From positions 620,001 to 684,000 of the forward strand of contig NZ_FOQO01000001.1 in the NCBI RefSeq assembly GCF_900113765.1: a stretch of DNA of 64,000 nucleotides, given 5' to 3'. Position 1 is the first letter of the stretch; the number at the start of each line of letters is the position of its first letter. The notes beneath the pieces were generated by a model that saw only the letters and a program-made list of their open reading frames with translations, ran no database searches and was not told where the DNA came from. A program made the translations under genes and the position numbers. Source of the DNA: Parapedobacter indicus (GTDB taxonomy: Bacteria > Bacteroidota > Bacteroidia > Sphingobacteriales > Sphingobacteriaceae). Shown one piece after another: positions 34,931 to 43,149 of the stretch.

Positions 34931-35131
34931 GACGAGCTGATTTAATTCAACAATCTTGTTCGTTTCTGGTGGTATGACTACAAAGCAGGGGCCAAGGTTT
35001 AATCGGGGCTCGGCGCCTTGCTAGCTGTTAGGTTCAGTTTTTTGAGAACATTTTATTGAAAATGGTGTTTATCTGTGCATGGGTTGCGTTTTGATTTGCC
35101 AGGATAGATACATACGTATGGGCACGTGTAG

Positions 35132-35148
35132 TCGCTGATAATCAGCGA
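35132..35148. promoter_or_regulatory. Palindrome TCGCTGAT-A-ATCAGCGA upstream of the mla operon
   Basis: Perfect 8-bp arms around one central base lie about 38 bp upstream of the mla -7 element, a suitable position for a transcription factor. It lies in the 287-bp gap between the divergent DUF6600 gene and mlaE, which also contains the palindrome CATACGTATG. No gene was seen in that gap. Confidence 0.45.
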
Positions 35149-35185
35149 ATGCGCAAATAAACGATACAGATTAAAATTAAACTTC

Positions 35186-35193
35186 TATTTTTG
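35186..35193 (+). promoter_or_regulatory. -7 element (TATTTTTG) of the mla operon
   Basis: An exact TAnnTTTG match 25 bp upstream of the mlaE ATG. Confidence 0.55.
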
Positions 35194-35217
35194 TAGCCTT
35201 AACTGCTGAAATCCCCG

Positions 35218-35979
35218 ATGATAAAAAAGATACAGCGTATACTTATCGAATTAGCTAATATCCATCGGTTTGTTATGCGTTTCTTTCGGGAGGTATTCAT
35301 GCCTCCCTATGAATTCAAGGAAATTATCCGGCAATGTTACGAGGTGGGCTGGAAATCGCTGCCATTGATTTCGTTAACGGGCTTCATTACGGGCATTGTG
35401 TTCACCAATCAATCCCGTCCGTCGCTTGCTGAATTCGGTGCTACTTCGTGGCTGCCTGCCCTGATATCCATTGCCATTATCCGTGCGCTGGCACCGCTTG
35501 TCACGGCACTGATCGCATCCGGTAAAGTGGGGTCACAGATCGGGGCCGAATTGGGCTCGATGAAAGTGACGGAACAGATTGATGCCATGGAAGTGTCGGG
35601 TACCAATCCGTTCAAGTTCCTGGTGGTGAGTCGGGTATTAGCCACTACCATCAGTATTCCTGTGCTTTCCTGTTACACAGCAGCGGTAGGCCTCTTGGGC
35701 GCATTTTTGAGTGTAAATGCCGCGGAGAACACAAGTTTCCGGGTGTATTTTGATCAAGTATTTGAAGCCGTCACCTTTTTGGATGTGTTTTCATTGGTAC
35801 TGAAAGCTGTTGTATTCGGTTTTACCATCGGCATTGTGGGGTGTTACCAAGGCTACCACTCGTCAAAAGGGACAGAAGGAGTGGGGCGCGCGGCTAACTG
35901 GGCCGTCGTTATGTCGATGTTCCTCATATTTATTGAGGAGATATTGATTGTACAAATTATTCAAGCAATGCGCGCTTAA
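35218..35979 (+). CDS. mlaE: MlaE-type phospholipid ABC transporter permease
   Basis: This 253-residue inner-membrane protein has five to six hydrophobic segments. The MlaE core GSQIGAELGSMKVTEQIDAMEV (about residues 103-124) is conserved, as is the amphipathic N-terminal helix with MRFFREVFMPP. With MlaF and MlaD it moves lipids between the outer and inner membranes to keep outer-membrane asymmetry. mlaF follows after 2 bp. MlaA, MlaB and MlaC are not in the window, the usual state in Bacteroidota three-gene cassettes. Confidence 0.94.
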   Translation: MIKKIQRILIELANIHRFVMRFFREVFMPPYEFKEIIRQCYEVGWKSLPLISLTGFITGIVFTNQSRPSLAEFGATSWLPALISIAIIRALAPLVTALIASGKVGSQIGAELGSMKVTEQIDAMEVSGTNPFKFLVVSRVLATTISIPVLSCYTAAVGLLGAFLSVNAAENTSFRVYFDQVFEAVTFLDVFSLVLKAVVFGFTIGIVGCYQGYHSSKGTEGVGRAANWAVVMSMFLIFIEEILIVQIIQAMRA

Positions 35980-35981
35980 TC

Positions 35982-36755
35982 ATGTTGAAATCAGGCGGAC
36001 ATATCGATCGGAGTACCCAAGTGATCACGGTAAAGGGCGTGAGTAAATCATTCGGCGAACTGCATGTATTGCGTGGTGTGGATCTGCATCTGTTCAGAGG
36101 CGAGAATTTGGTTGTATTGGGAAGATCAGGCACCGGCAAATCTGTACTCATTAAACTCATATCCGGATTACTGAAACCGGATACAGGTACAATTGAGGTG
36201 CTTGGCGAGCACGTGGATGAATTGGACGAAAAGGCATTGCAGCAACTTCGGCTGAAGATTGGCTTCTCGTTTCAGAATAGCGCGTTATATGATAGTATGA
36301 CGGTGCGCCAGAACCTGGAGTTTCCCCTAGTGCGTAATAAGCGGCACCTTACGCGTGCTGAAATCAATCATGAGGTAGAGGATGTGGCAGACGCCGTTGG
36401 GTTGCTGCATACGATCAATCAGATGCCATCGGAGCTTTCGGGTGGACAACGTAAGCGGATCGGGATTGCACGTACATTGATACTCCGTCCGGAGATCATG
36501 CTCTATGACGAGCCGACGGCAGGACTTGATCCAATCACCTGCATTGAGATCAACGGGCTTATCAATGAAGTACAGGAGAAGTACAAGACATCTTCCATCA
36601 TCATTACGCACGATTTGGCTTGTGCCAAAAGTGTTGGAGACCGGATTGTGATGTTGCTGGAGGGTAGGTTTGAGCGTCAGGGAAGTTTTGATCAAATTTT
36701 TGATACAGAAGACGAACGGGTTAAACCGTTCCATGACTATAATTTCATTACATAA
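35982..36755 (+). CDS. mlaF: MlaF-type phospholipid ABC transporter ATPase
   Basis: This 257-residue ATPase has Walker A GRSGTGKSVL (about residues 46-55), Q-loop GFSFQNSALYDSM, signature LSGGQRKRIGIAR, Walker B IMLYDEPTAGLD and H-loop IITHD, all canonical. It powers MlaE. It lies 2 bp after mlaE and 3 bp before mlaD. Confidence 0.95.
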   Translation: MLKSGGHIDRSTQVITVKGVSKSFGELHVLRGVDLHLFRGENLVVLGRSGTGKSVLIKLISGLLKPDTGTIEVLGEHVDELDEKALQQLRLKIGFSFQNSALYDSMTVRQNLEFPLVRNKRHLTRAEINHEVEDVADAVGLLHTINQMPSELSGGQRKRIGIARTLILRPEIMLYDEPTAGLDPITCIEINGLINEVQEKYKTSSIIITHDLACAKSVGDRIVMLLEGRFERQGSFDQIFDTEDERVKPFHDYNFIT

Positions 36756-36758
36756 TTT

Positions 36759-37751
36759 ATGAGTGCTGTAGACAATAAACGTTCGATCATAGTAGGGTTG
36801 TTTGTGTTGGTTGGGATCGTTATCCTGGTAGCCGGTATTTTGGTGCTTGGCGGCCAGCAGAACAAGTTTTCAAAGACCGTCACGGTAACGACTGTTTTTG
36901 GTGATGTAAGTGGTCTGAAAGCGGGCAATAACGTGTGGTTTTCTGGGGTAAAGATCGGAACGATCAAAGCCATCCGCTTCAAAAATCTGAAGGAAGTGGA
37001 AATCGCCATGGTCATCGAGGAGTCTTCCCGCGAATACATCCGTAAGGATGCCGTAGCGGAAATAGGTTCGGAAAGCTTTATCGGCAACAAACTGATTGTC
37101 ATCAAGGGTGGTAGCAACGATGCACCCGCCATTGAGGACGGAGATGTGTTGCAAGCGGCGCCGACGGGTGGTATGGATGCTATGCTGGCCACGTTGCAGG
37201 TGAACAACGAGAACCTGGTGGAAATCACGAAAAATTTCGGTGAGTTGAGTGCACGCCTCGTACGGGGTGAGGGTACCATCGGGACGTTGTTGAACGATTC
37301 TACATTGGCGCTGCATGTCAAGCAGATGATCGCTAATCTGAATCAAACCACTGCCAATACAGCAAAAGCATCGCAATCACTTAACCTGTTGACTACTAAA
37401 TTAAATCAAGAGGGTACATTAATTAATGATTTACTAACTGATACGGTGGTTTACGCCAATTTGCAGTCGGCCGTTGCCGAATTGCAGGGTATCACCCAAA
37501 CAGCTTCGGCGTTGATGACCAATCTGAACCAAACGGCGGGAAAGCTCGATCAAAAAGATAACGCCGTAGGTGTGTTGCTGAATGATCCGGAGAGCGCGGA
37601 GACGATCCGGCAGACATTGATCAATTTGGAGCAGAGCACAGAAAAATTAGACCAGAATATGGAGGCGTTGCAGCACAATTTCTTGTTTAGGGGATTTTTC
37701 CGGAAACAACGGAAGGAGGCAGAGAAAGCCGCGAAAGAGAGCGGACAGTAA
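36759..37751 (+). CDS. mlaD: MlaD/MCE-domain lipid-binding protein with three C-terminal repeats
   Basis: This 330-residue protein has one N-terminal transmembrane helix (about 9-29) and an MCE domain at about 38-120 (FGDVSGLKAGNNVWFSGVKI). A long helical region follows with three short repeats of the form G-x-hydrophobic-(x)-x-LLNDxx: GTIGTLLNDSTL, GTLINDLLTDTV and NAVGVLLNDPES, at about 170, 222 and 270. The C-terminus is highly basic/acidic (KQRKEAEKAAKES). It would form the hexameric lipid ring in the periplasm. The repeats are longer than E. coli MlaD (183 residues) and may extend a tunnel. Confidence 0.92.
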   Translation: MSAVDNKRSIIVGLFVLVGIVILVAGILVLGGQQNKFSKTVTVTTVFGDVSGLKAGNNVWFSGVKIGTIKAIRFKNLKEVEIAMVIEESSREYIRKDAVAEIGSESFIGNKLIVIKGGSNDAPAIEDGDVLQAAPTGGMDAMLATLQVNNENLVEITKNFGELSARLVRGEGTIGTLLNDSTLALHVKQMIANLNQTTANTAKASQSLNLLTTKLNQEGTLINDLLTDTVVYANLQSAVAELQGITQTASALMTNLNQTAGKLDQKDNAVGVLLNDPESAETIRQTLINLEQSTEKLDQNMEALQHNFLFRGFFRKQRKEAEKAAKESGQ

Positions 37752-37801
37752 GCGTGTTATCGGCTGTCGGCTATCAGTGGTCGGGAGACGGGTTAGATAG
37801 A

Positions 37802-39121
37802 TTAGTGAGCTAATAATTCAGGAATCTCCGTAGCTTCTACGTCTCCGCTATCTGCAATTTTTGAAAATTTTACGGGTACGATTTCATTAACCAGCAACGG
37901 ATCGTAAGGGGTACGCACCTTTACGTAATTGCGGCTGAAACCATGCATATACCCCTCTTTGACATCCCCTTCAAATAACACGGTTCCTTTGTTGCCTAAT
38001 TGGGATTCGTAAAAAGCCCGACGTTTCTTATCCGAAAGGATGTGCAGCATTTTGCTACGCTCGCCGCGTTGTGCGCCCGGTACGGCACCTTCCATCTGTG
38101 CGGCGATGGTGTTTTCGCGCTCGGAATAGGTGAATACGTGCAGGTAGGAGATGTCGAGGCCGTTGAGGAATTGATAGGTGTCCAGGAAGTCCTCCCGCGT
38201 TTCGCCGGGAAATCCGACAATCACGTCCACGCCGATGCAGCAGTCGGGCATCAGCTCTTTGATCTTGGCCACGCGGCTGGCGTACAGTTCACGTTTATAG
38301 CGCCTGCGCATCATCCCAAGCACTTTGTTGGACCCGGATTGCAGGGGGATGTGGAAATGCGGTACAAAGCGGTCGGATTGGGCCACAAATTCGATGATTT
38401 CGTCGCTAAGTAAATTCGGCTCGATGGAGGAGATACGGAAACGGTCGATTCCCTCCACCCGGTCCAGCGCTTTCACCAGGTCGAAAAACCGATCCTCCCG
38501 GTTGCCATCGCGGATGCCGAAGTCGCCGATGTTCACCCCGGTCAGCACAATTTCCCGTACGCCGGATGCAGCAATGTCTTCCGCTTGTTTCACGAGGTCC
38601 GTAATGGTTCCGCTACGGCTTGCGCCTCTCGCCAGCGGGATGGTGCAGAATGTGCAGGAGTAGTCACATCCGTCTTGCACTTTGAGAAACGTACGGGTGC
38701 GGTCGCCAATGGAGAATGCGGGAACAAACTGGTTGGTTTCCGCAATCGGCGCATTATGAACAACTGCTTTAGGTTGCTTGGTTAAATCATTGATATGGTC
38801 AATGATATTGAATTTTTCAGCAGCACCCAGTACCATGTCCACGCCCGGTATTTCCGTAATGTCCTTGGGCTTCAGCTGTGCATAGCAGCCCACGACGACG
38901 ATATACGCACCGGGCGAATGATTCAGGGCTTCTTTGACTACTTTGCGGCATTTTCGGTCGGCATTTTCGGTAACGGAGCATGTGTTGATCACATAGACGT
39001 CCGACCGACTATTAAATGACGTGGTCTCGTATCCGGCTTGTTGAAAAATACGGCCGATAGAAGATGTCTCCGAAAAATTCAGCTTACATCCCAACGTATA
39101 AAAAGCGACTTTCCTGCTCAT
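37802..39121 (-). CDS. mtaB: tRNA t6A37 methylthiotransferase MtaB
   Basis: This radical-SAM enzyme adds a methylthio group to t6A37 in tRNAs reading ANN codons. The ATG at 39121 is chosen because SRKVAFYTLGCKLNFSET is the family N-terminus; an in-frame start 40 codons upstream adds unrelated sequence across an inverted repeat. The protein has 439 residues. The N-terminal methylthiotransferase domain has the three conserved Cys (GCKLN, NTCSVTE, VVGCYAQ). The radical-SAM CxxxCxxC is in DYSCTFCTIPLARG. A TRAM domain ends the protein (about 375-435). Confidence 0.93.
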   Translation of the reverse strand: MSRKVAFYTLGCKLNFSETSSIGRIFQQAGYETTSFNSRSDVYVINTCSVTENADRKCRKVVKEALNHSPGAYIVVVGCYAQLKPKDITEIPGVDMVLGAAEKFNIIDHINDLTKQPKAVVHNAPIAETNQFVPAFSIGDRTRTFLKVQDGCDYSCTFCTIPLARGASRSGTITDLVKQAEDIAASGVREIVLTGVNIGDFGIRDGNREDRFFDLVKALDRVEGIDRFRISSIEPNLLSDEIIEFVAQSDRFVPHFHIPLQSGSNKVLGMMRRRYKRELYASRVAKIKELMPDCCIGVDVIVGFPGETREDFLDTYQFLNGLDISYLHVFTYSERENTIAAQMEGAVPGAQRGERSKMLHILSDKKRRAFYESQLGNKGTVLFEGDVKEGYMHGFSRNYVKVRTPYDPLLVNEIVPVKFSKIADSGDVEATEIPELLAH

Positions 39122-39190
39122 TTTCAAAGCGCAAAGGTACGCAAAAGCCGGGAATAACGGAAGGGTGCATTTCAATTGTCGTGAGTGGGA

Positions 39191-39269
39191 GTAACATTGG
39201 ATACGCAACACAGCTGTAACGCTCCCTGCGGTCCGCGTCACTAGGCTGCTTTTGCGTACCCAATGTTAC
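39191..39269. repeat. Imperfect 18-bp inverted repeat flanking a 43-bp GC-rich core
   Basis: GTAACATTGGATACGCAA (39191-39208) and its near-perfect complement TTGCGTACCCAATGTTAC (39252-39269) match at 17 of 18 positions. The core is GC-rich. It sits between divergent mtaB and the FAD dehydrogenase gene. It could be a cruciform, a small mobile repeat or a regulatory RNA stem. Confidence 0.6.
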
Positions 39270-39312
39270 GCTAGGTGCGAATGTTGTCCGGTGTTTTACG
39301 ACGACTGAACCT

Positions 39313-39343
39313 TTTGTTTAACGGATTGTAAGGGTTATCTTTG
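39313..39343 (+). promoter_or_regulatory. Complete Bacteroidota promoter of the FAD dehydrogenase gene
   Basis: TTTG (39313-39316) and TATCTTTG (39336-39343) are separated by 19 bp, the best -33/-7 pair in the window. The ATG at 39348 is only 4 bp past the -7 box, so the mRNA would be nearly leaderless or a later start is used. Confidence 0.65.
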
Positions 39344-39347
39344 GTAT

Positions 39348-40997
39348 ATGGAACCTGAAGTAATCATTGTCGGCGCAGGTCTTGCGGGATTGGTAGCAGC
39401 CACCGAACTAACGCGAGCGGGCCGGCGGGTGGTCATCGTAGATCAAGAACCCGAACAGTCCATTGGGGGACAGGCCTATTGGTCGTTTGGTGGATTGTTC
39501 CTGGTTAATTCGCCGGAGCAACGGCGTATGGGTATCAAAGACAACTACGAGCTGGCTTTGCAGGATTGGATGGGTACTGCGGGCTTTGATCGTCCTGCAG
39601 ACCATTGGCCGACGAAATGGGCAGAAGCGTATGTGCGGTTTGCCGCGTTCGAAAAGCGGGACTATGTACGGTCGTACGGCATCCGCTTTTTCCCCGTGGT
39701 GGGGTGGGCGGAACGGGGTGGATATGGCGCCATCGGGCACGGGAATTCAGTGCCGCGCTTTCACGTTACGTGGGGCACGGGCCCCGGTGTGGTTATGCCC
39801 TTTGTCGAAGCTGTGCGGAAGGCGCAACGGGACGGTAAGGTAGTGTTGAAATTCCGGCATAGGGTGACCCGTATATTGACCTCCAACGGCGTGGTGGTTG
39901 GCGTGGCGGGGGATCTGCTTGAAGATAGCCACGTGGCGCGGGGGAAGAAGAGCAACGACACGGTAACGTCTTCATTTGAGCTTAAAGCTCCCGTAGTGTT
40001 GGTGACCTCCGGCGGCATTGGTGCCAACGAAGAACTGGTTAGGCGGAATTGGCCGGCACGTTTGGGCAGTGCGCCAGAAAACATAGTTTGTGGAGTGCCT
40101 GATCACGTGGATGGCCGCATGCTGGGCGTTGTACAGGAAGTTGGCGGAAATATCATTCATCCCGACCGCATGTGGCATTATACCGAAGGACTGAAAAACT
40201 GGGATCCCATCTGGACCAACCACGGTATCCGCATCCTTCCAGGGCCGTCTTCGTTGTGGTTGGATGCCACCGGAAAACGACTGCCGGTACCCCTCTATCC
40301 GGGATTTGATACACTGGGTACGCTCAAGTACTTGATGGATACCGGATATGATTACAGTTGGTTTATCCTGACGCAAAAGATCCTGAAGAAAGAATTTGCG
40401 TTATCCGGGTCGGAACAGAATCCCGATCTCACGGATAAAAAATGGGGGCAGGTACTGAAACGGGCATTTGGAAAACTGGGGACACCGCCCGTGGAGCGTT
40501 TCAAAACGCAGGGCGAAGATTTTTTCGTGCGGGATAACCTGTGGGAATTGGTTGTAGCGATGAATGAACGGGTTGGTAATAGTCTGTTGGATTATAGTCA
40601 AATATATAATGAAATACGGGCACGGGATCGGGAGCTTGATAATCGATTTTCGAAAGATTCGCAGGTCAATGCGATCCGCTCAGCCCGGAATTACTTAGGG
40701 GATAAATTGATCAGGACGGCCAAGCCGCATAGAATCCTTGATCCGAAAAATGGTCCGCTGATCGCGGTACGGCTTCATATACTCACCCGGAAGACGTTGG
40801 GCGGGCTGGAAACCAATCTCGATGGGCAGGTGATCGGTGCATCGGGAGAACCGATACAAGGTTTATATGCAGCGGGGGAGGTAGCCGGATTCGGCGGTGG
40901 CGGTATGCACGGTTATCGAGCGTTGGAAGGCACGTTTCTCGGAGGATGTATTTTCTCCGGACGGGTTTGTGGGAGGGCGATTGCAACGGCGTTATGA
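39348..40997 (+). CDS. FAD-binding dehydrogenase (fumarate reductase/ketosteroid dehydrogenase-like)
   Basis: This 549-residue flavoprotein opens with the dinucleotide-binding motif VIIVGAGLAGLVAATEL and an acidic strand end (IVDQE), followed by SIGGQAYWSFGGLFLV. The C-terminal FAD motif is GLYAAGEVAGFGGGGMHG followed by a GTFLGGCIFSGR stretch. It resembles KstD/fumarate-reductase type oxidoreductases that act on C-C single or double bonds. No signal peptide or heme domain was seen. The substrate is unknown. The promoter is so close to the ATG that the start deserves checking. Confidence 0.9.
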   Translation: MEPEVIIVGAGLAGLVAATELTRAGRRVVIVDQEPEQSIGGQAYWSFGGLFLVNSPEQRRMGIKDNYELALQDWMGTAGFDRPADHWPTKWAEAYVRFAAFEKRDYVRSYGIRFFPVVGWAERGGYGAIGHGNSVPRFHVTWGTGPGVVMPFVEAVRKAQRDGKVVLKFRHRVTRILTSNGVVVGVAGDLLEDSHVARGKKSNDTVTSSFELKAPVVLVTSGGIGANEELVRRNWPARLGSAPENIVCGVPDHVDGRMLGVVQEVGGNIIHPDRMWHYTEGLKNWDPIWTNHGIRILPGPSSLWLDATGKRLPVPLYPGFDTLGTLKYLMDTGYDYSWFILTQKILKKEFALSGSEQNPDLTDKKWGQVLKRAFGKLGTPPVERFKTQGEDFFVRDNLWELVVAMNERVGNSLLDYSQIYNEIRARDRELDNRFSKDSQVNAIRSARNYLGDKLIRTAKPHRILDPKNGPLIAVRLHILTRKTLGGLETNLDGQVIGASGEPIQGLYAAGEVAGFGGGGMHGYRALEGTFLGGCIFSGRVCGRAIATAL

Positions 40998-41042
40998 TTG
41001 AAGTGAAAGGGGCTTACAGTTGTAAATTATATTCGATTTGCT

Positions 41043-41050
41043 TATTTTTG
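41043..41050 (+). promoter_or_regulatory. -7 element (TATTTTTG) of the toxin-antitoxin pair
   Basis: An exact TAnnTTTG match 19 bp upstream of the antitoxin ATG. Confidence 0.5.
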
Positions 41051-41069
41051 TGTGATAAAAATTGATGAG

Positions 41070-41267
41070 ATGGCAACATTGATTATTGAGAGTTCCGACC
41101 CGAAGAATGTGAAGCTGCTTACGGAGCTGGCTAAGAAATTGGGTGATCGGGTAAAATCCATCAGTGCTACGGAAATGGAAGACCTACTTTTTGGGGATCT
41201 GTTGGAATCGGTAAAGACTGGAGAATATGTAAACAAGGCCGATGTAATGCGTGCACTGCGTTCCTGA
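41070..41267 (+). CDS. Small antitoxin-like protein of a RelE/ParE-type pair
   Basis: From the ATG at 41070 the protein has 65 residues; an in-frame GTG six codons upstream would fall too close to the promoter. It begins with a beta-strand (ATLIIESSDPKNVKLLTELA), followed by a helix and a short acidic/hydrophobic C-terminus (EDLLFGDLLESVKTGEYV) of the kind that wraps a toxin. It lies 34 bp upstream of the broken toxin gene. The role rests on size and the identity of its neighbour; the family is not recognised. Confidence 0.75.
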   Translation: MATLIIESSDPKNVKLLTELAKKLGDRVKSISATEMEDLLFGDLLESVKTGEYVNKADVMRALRS

Positions 41268-41301
41268 ATTTGTCCAAAACCAGATCTAGCCTGAACCCTC
41301 G

Positions 41302-41585
41302 ATGAACCTAAAATTTGATAAATCTTTTCTAAAGTCTATTGAGAAGGTAAAGGATGCGTCATTAAAGATGCGTCATTAAAACAGAAGGTTGCTGATGTTA
41401 TCGAAGCTTTGGAAGCTGCTAATGATCTGAGTGACGTTAAACAACTCAAGAAGCTAAAAGGGTATAAATCTTTTTATCGAATCAAGTTGGGCGATTATCG
41501 AATAGGTGTTGAGCTAGGGCAATCCGATGAGATAACTTTTATCATCTTGGCCCACCGAAGAGAAATTTACCGGCGCTTCCCTTGA
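41302..41585 (+). pseudogene. RelE/ParE-family toxin gene broken by a 14-bp tandem duplication
   Basis: Translation from ATG 41302 gives 25 residues and stops at 41377-41379. The sequence GATGCGTCATTAAA occurs twice in tandem (41353-41366 and 41367-41380). Removing one copy restores an 89-residue frame with KQLKKLKGYKSFYRIKLG, YRIGVEL and the C-terminal AHRREIYRRFP, typical of RelE-like mRNA interferases. The rest of the gene is intact, so the lesion looks recent and could revert by slippage. The paired antitoxin gene is undamaged. Confidence 0.88.
41353..41380. repeat. 14-bp perfect tandem duplication inside the toxin gene
   Basis: Two adjacent copies of GATGCGTCATTAAA. Fourteen is not a multiple of three, so the reading frame shifts and a stop appears in the second copy. 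Confidence 0.95.
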
Positions 41586-41669
41586 TCCATATTTGCAGAG
41601 TAATACTGCAGTTACTACTGAAACTTTGATCAGTGGATCGAATGGATCAAGGATGAAGAAGGATACAAG

Positions 41670-41744
41670 TGGGAAATACAGGGCTCGAACCTGTGACCCC
41701 TACCTTGTCGAGGTAGTGCTCTGAACCAACTGAGCTAATTTCCC
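41670..41744 (-). tRNA. tRNA-Val (anticodon GAC)
   Basis: The - strand folds as a full cloverleaf: acceptor GGGAAAT/ATTTCCC, D-stem GCTC/GAGC, anticodon stem CTACC/GGTAG and T-arm ACAGG-TTCGAGC-CCTGT. The 7-nt anticodon loop TCGACAA puts GAC at 34-36. Position 33 is C, not the near-universal U. CCA is not encoded. The isotype is slightly less sure than the tRNA call because of the odd position 33. Confidence 0.85.
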
Positions 41745-41914
41745 GGGTGTTGCAAAAATAGGCTTTTTTTAAATAGCTGCAAATGATTTTTGATTTTGTC
41801 AAACCCAAGCAAAGCAGTTGTCGCATTTGGCCCCCAAAAACGTCACAGAAGGCCGCTGCAAACCACCGGAAATATCACTAATATTGGCCTGATTTTCACG
41901 CTTACCTTACATTT

Positions 41915-43147
41915 ATGCGTACCACTAAACAGGCAGCGATCGGCTTTATCTTTGTCACCTTGTTAATTGATGTCATGGGCTGGGGATTGATCATACCGGT
42001 TATGGCCGATCTGATCGCGGAGCTCAAGGGCATCCCGGTAAATGTTGCCAGTACCTACGGAGCTTTTCTGCTGTCCTCGTTTGCAATCACTCAATTTCTA
42101 TTCTCACCCCTGGTCGGAAACCTGAGTGACCGGTTCGGGCGCCGTCCGGTTTTATTGATTTCGCTGCTGGGATTTGGGATTGATTACCTGATTCTGGCCT
42201 GGGCCCCTACTTACGGATGGTTGTTTGTGGGCCGTATCATTGCGGGTATCACCGGGGCCAGCTTTACAACAGCCTCCTCATATATTGCCGATATCAGCAC
42301 CGACGAGACAACCCGGGCGAAGAATTTCGGACTGATCGGTGCCGCTTTCGGATTGGGGTTTGTGCTGGGACCGGCATTGGGCGGGCTACTGGCCACGTGG
42401 GGGCTGCGGGCTCCTTTTTACGCGGCAGCCGTGCTCTGCCTGCTGAATTGTTTGTTCGGACTGCTGCTGTTGCCCGAGTCGCTTCCCAAAAGTAGCCGAA
42501 GGGCATTTGACTGGAAACGTGCAAACCCGCTGGGATCACTTCGCTTTCTGATGGAACATAAAGAAATCGGTGGACTGGCGATCAGCTTTTTCCTGATCTA
42601 TCTGGGTGCTCAGGCGGTGCAAGGTAGCTGGAATTTCTTTACCATCTACCAATTTGACTGGAGCGAGGGCATGATCGGGATTTCCCTGGCGGTGGTTGGT
42701 GTGCTGACCGGGCTGGTACAAGGTGGCCTGACGCGGATACTGAATCCGAAAATCGGGAACGAAAAAAGTATTTACCTGGGACTTTCACTGTACGCGCTGG
42801 GGCTTGTCTTGTTTGCCTTTGCGACCGAAGGATGGATGATGTTTGTCTTTTTAGTGCCTTATTGCCTGGGTGGTATCTGCGGCCCTTCACTGCAATCGTT
42901 GATCGCCGGCCATGTAGAGAGTAGCCAACAGGGTGAGTTGCAGGGCGCACTGACCAGTTTGATGAGTTTGACGACGATCTTAGGACCGCTCATCATGAAC
43001 AGCACATTTTCGTATTTTACCACTCCCAAGGCGCCGTTTCACTTTCCGGGAATCCATTTCCTGATCGGTGCAATCTGTATGCTGGGCGGGCTGTGGATCG
43101 TCCGTCGGATATTGACGCGGGAAAAGGCAGCGATGGCTTCCGCCTGA
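41915..43147 (+). CDS. MFS transporter, TetA/Bcr-type drug:proton antiporter-like
   Basis: This 410-residue protein has twelve hydrophobic segments. The N-terminus has LIDVMGWGLIIPVM, and motif A between helices 2 and 3 is GNLSDRFGRRPVLL, both typical of the tetracycline-resistance (DHA1) group. GPALGGLLATWG follows as motif C-like sequence, consistent with antiport. Family members often export drugs, but many are uncharacterised housekeeping exporters, and resistance should not be assumed. It ends 2 bp from the convergent sugar permease gene of locus 2. Confidence 0.9.
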   Translation: MRTTKQAAIGFIFVTLLIDVMGWGLIIPVMADLIAELKGIPVNVASTYGAFLLSSFAITQFLFSPLVGNLSDRFGRRPVLLISLLGFGIDYLILAWAPTYGWLFVGRIIAGITGASFTTASSYIADISTDETTRAKNFGLIGAAFGLGFVLGPALGGLLATWGLRAPFYAAAVLCLLNCLFGLLLLPESLPKSSRRAFDWKRANPLGSLRFLMEHKEIGGLAISFFLIYLGAQAVQGSWNFFTIYQFDWSEGMIGISLAVVGVLTGLVQGGLTRILNPKIGNEKSIYLGLSLYALGLVLFAFATEGWMMFVFLVPYCLGGICGPSLQSLIAGHVESSQQGELQGALTSLMSLTTILGPLIMNSTFSYFTTPKAPFHFPGIHFLIGAICMLGGLWIVRRILTREKAAMASA

Positions 43148-43149
43148 AT

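Noticed and set aside
39191-39269. Insertion-sequence ends
   Set aside because: The interval is only 79 bp and there is no transposase or visible target-site duplication.
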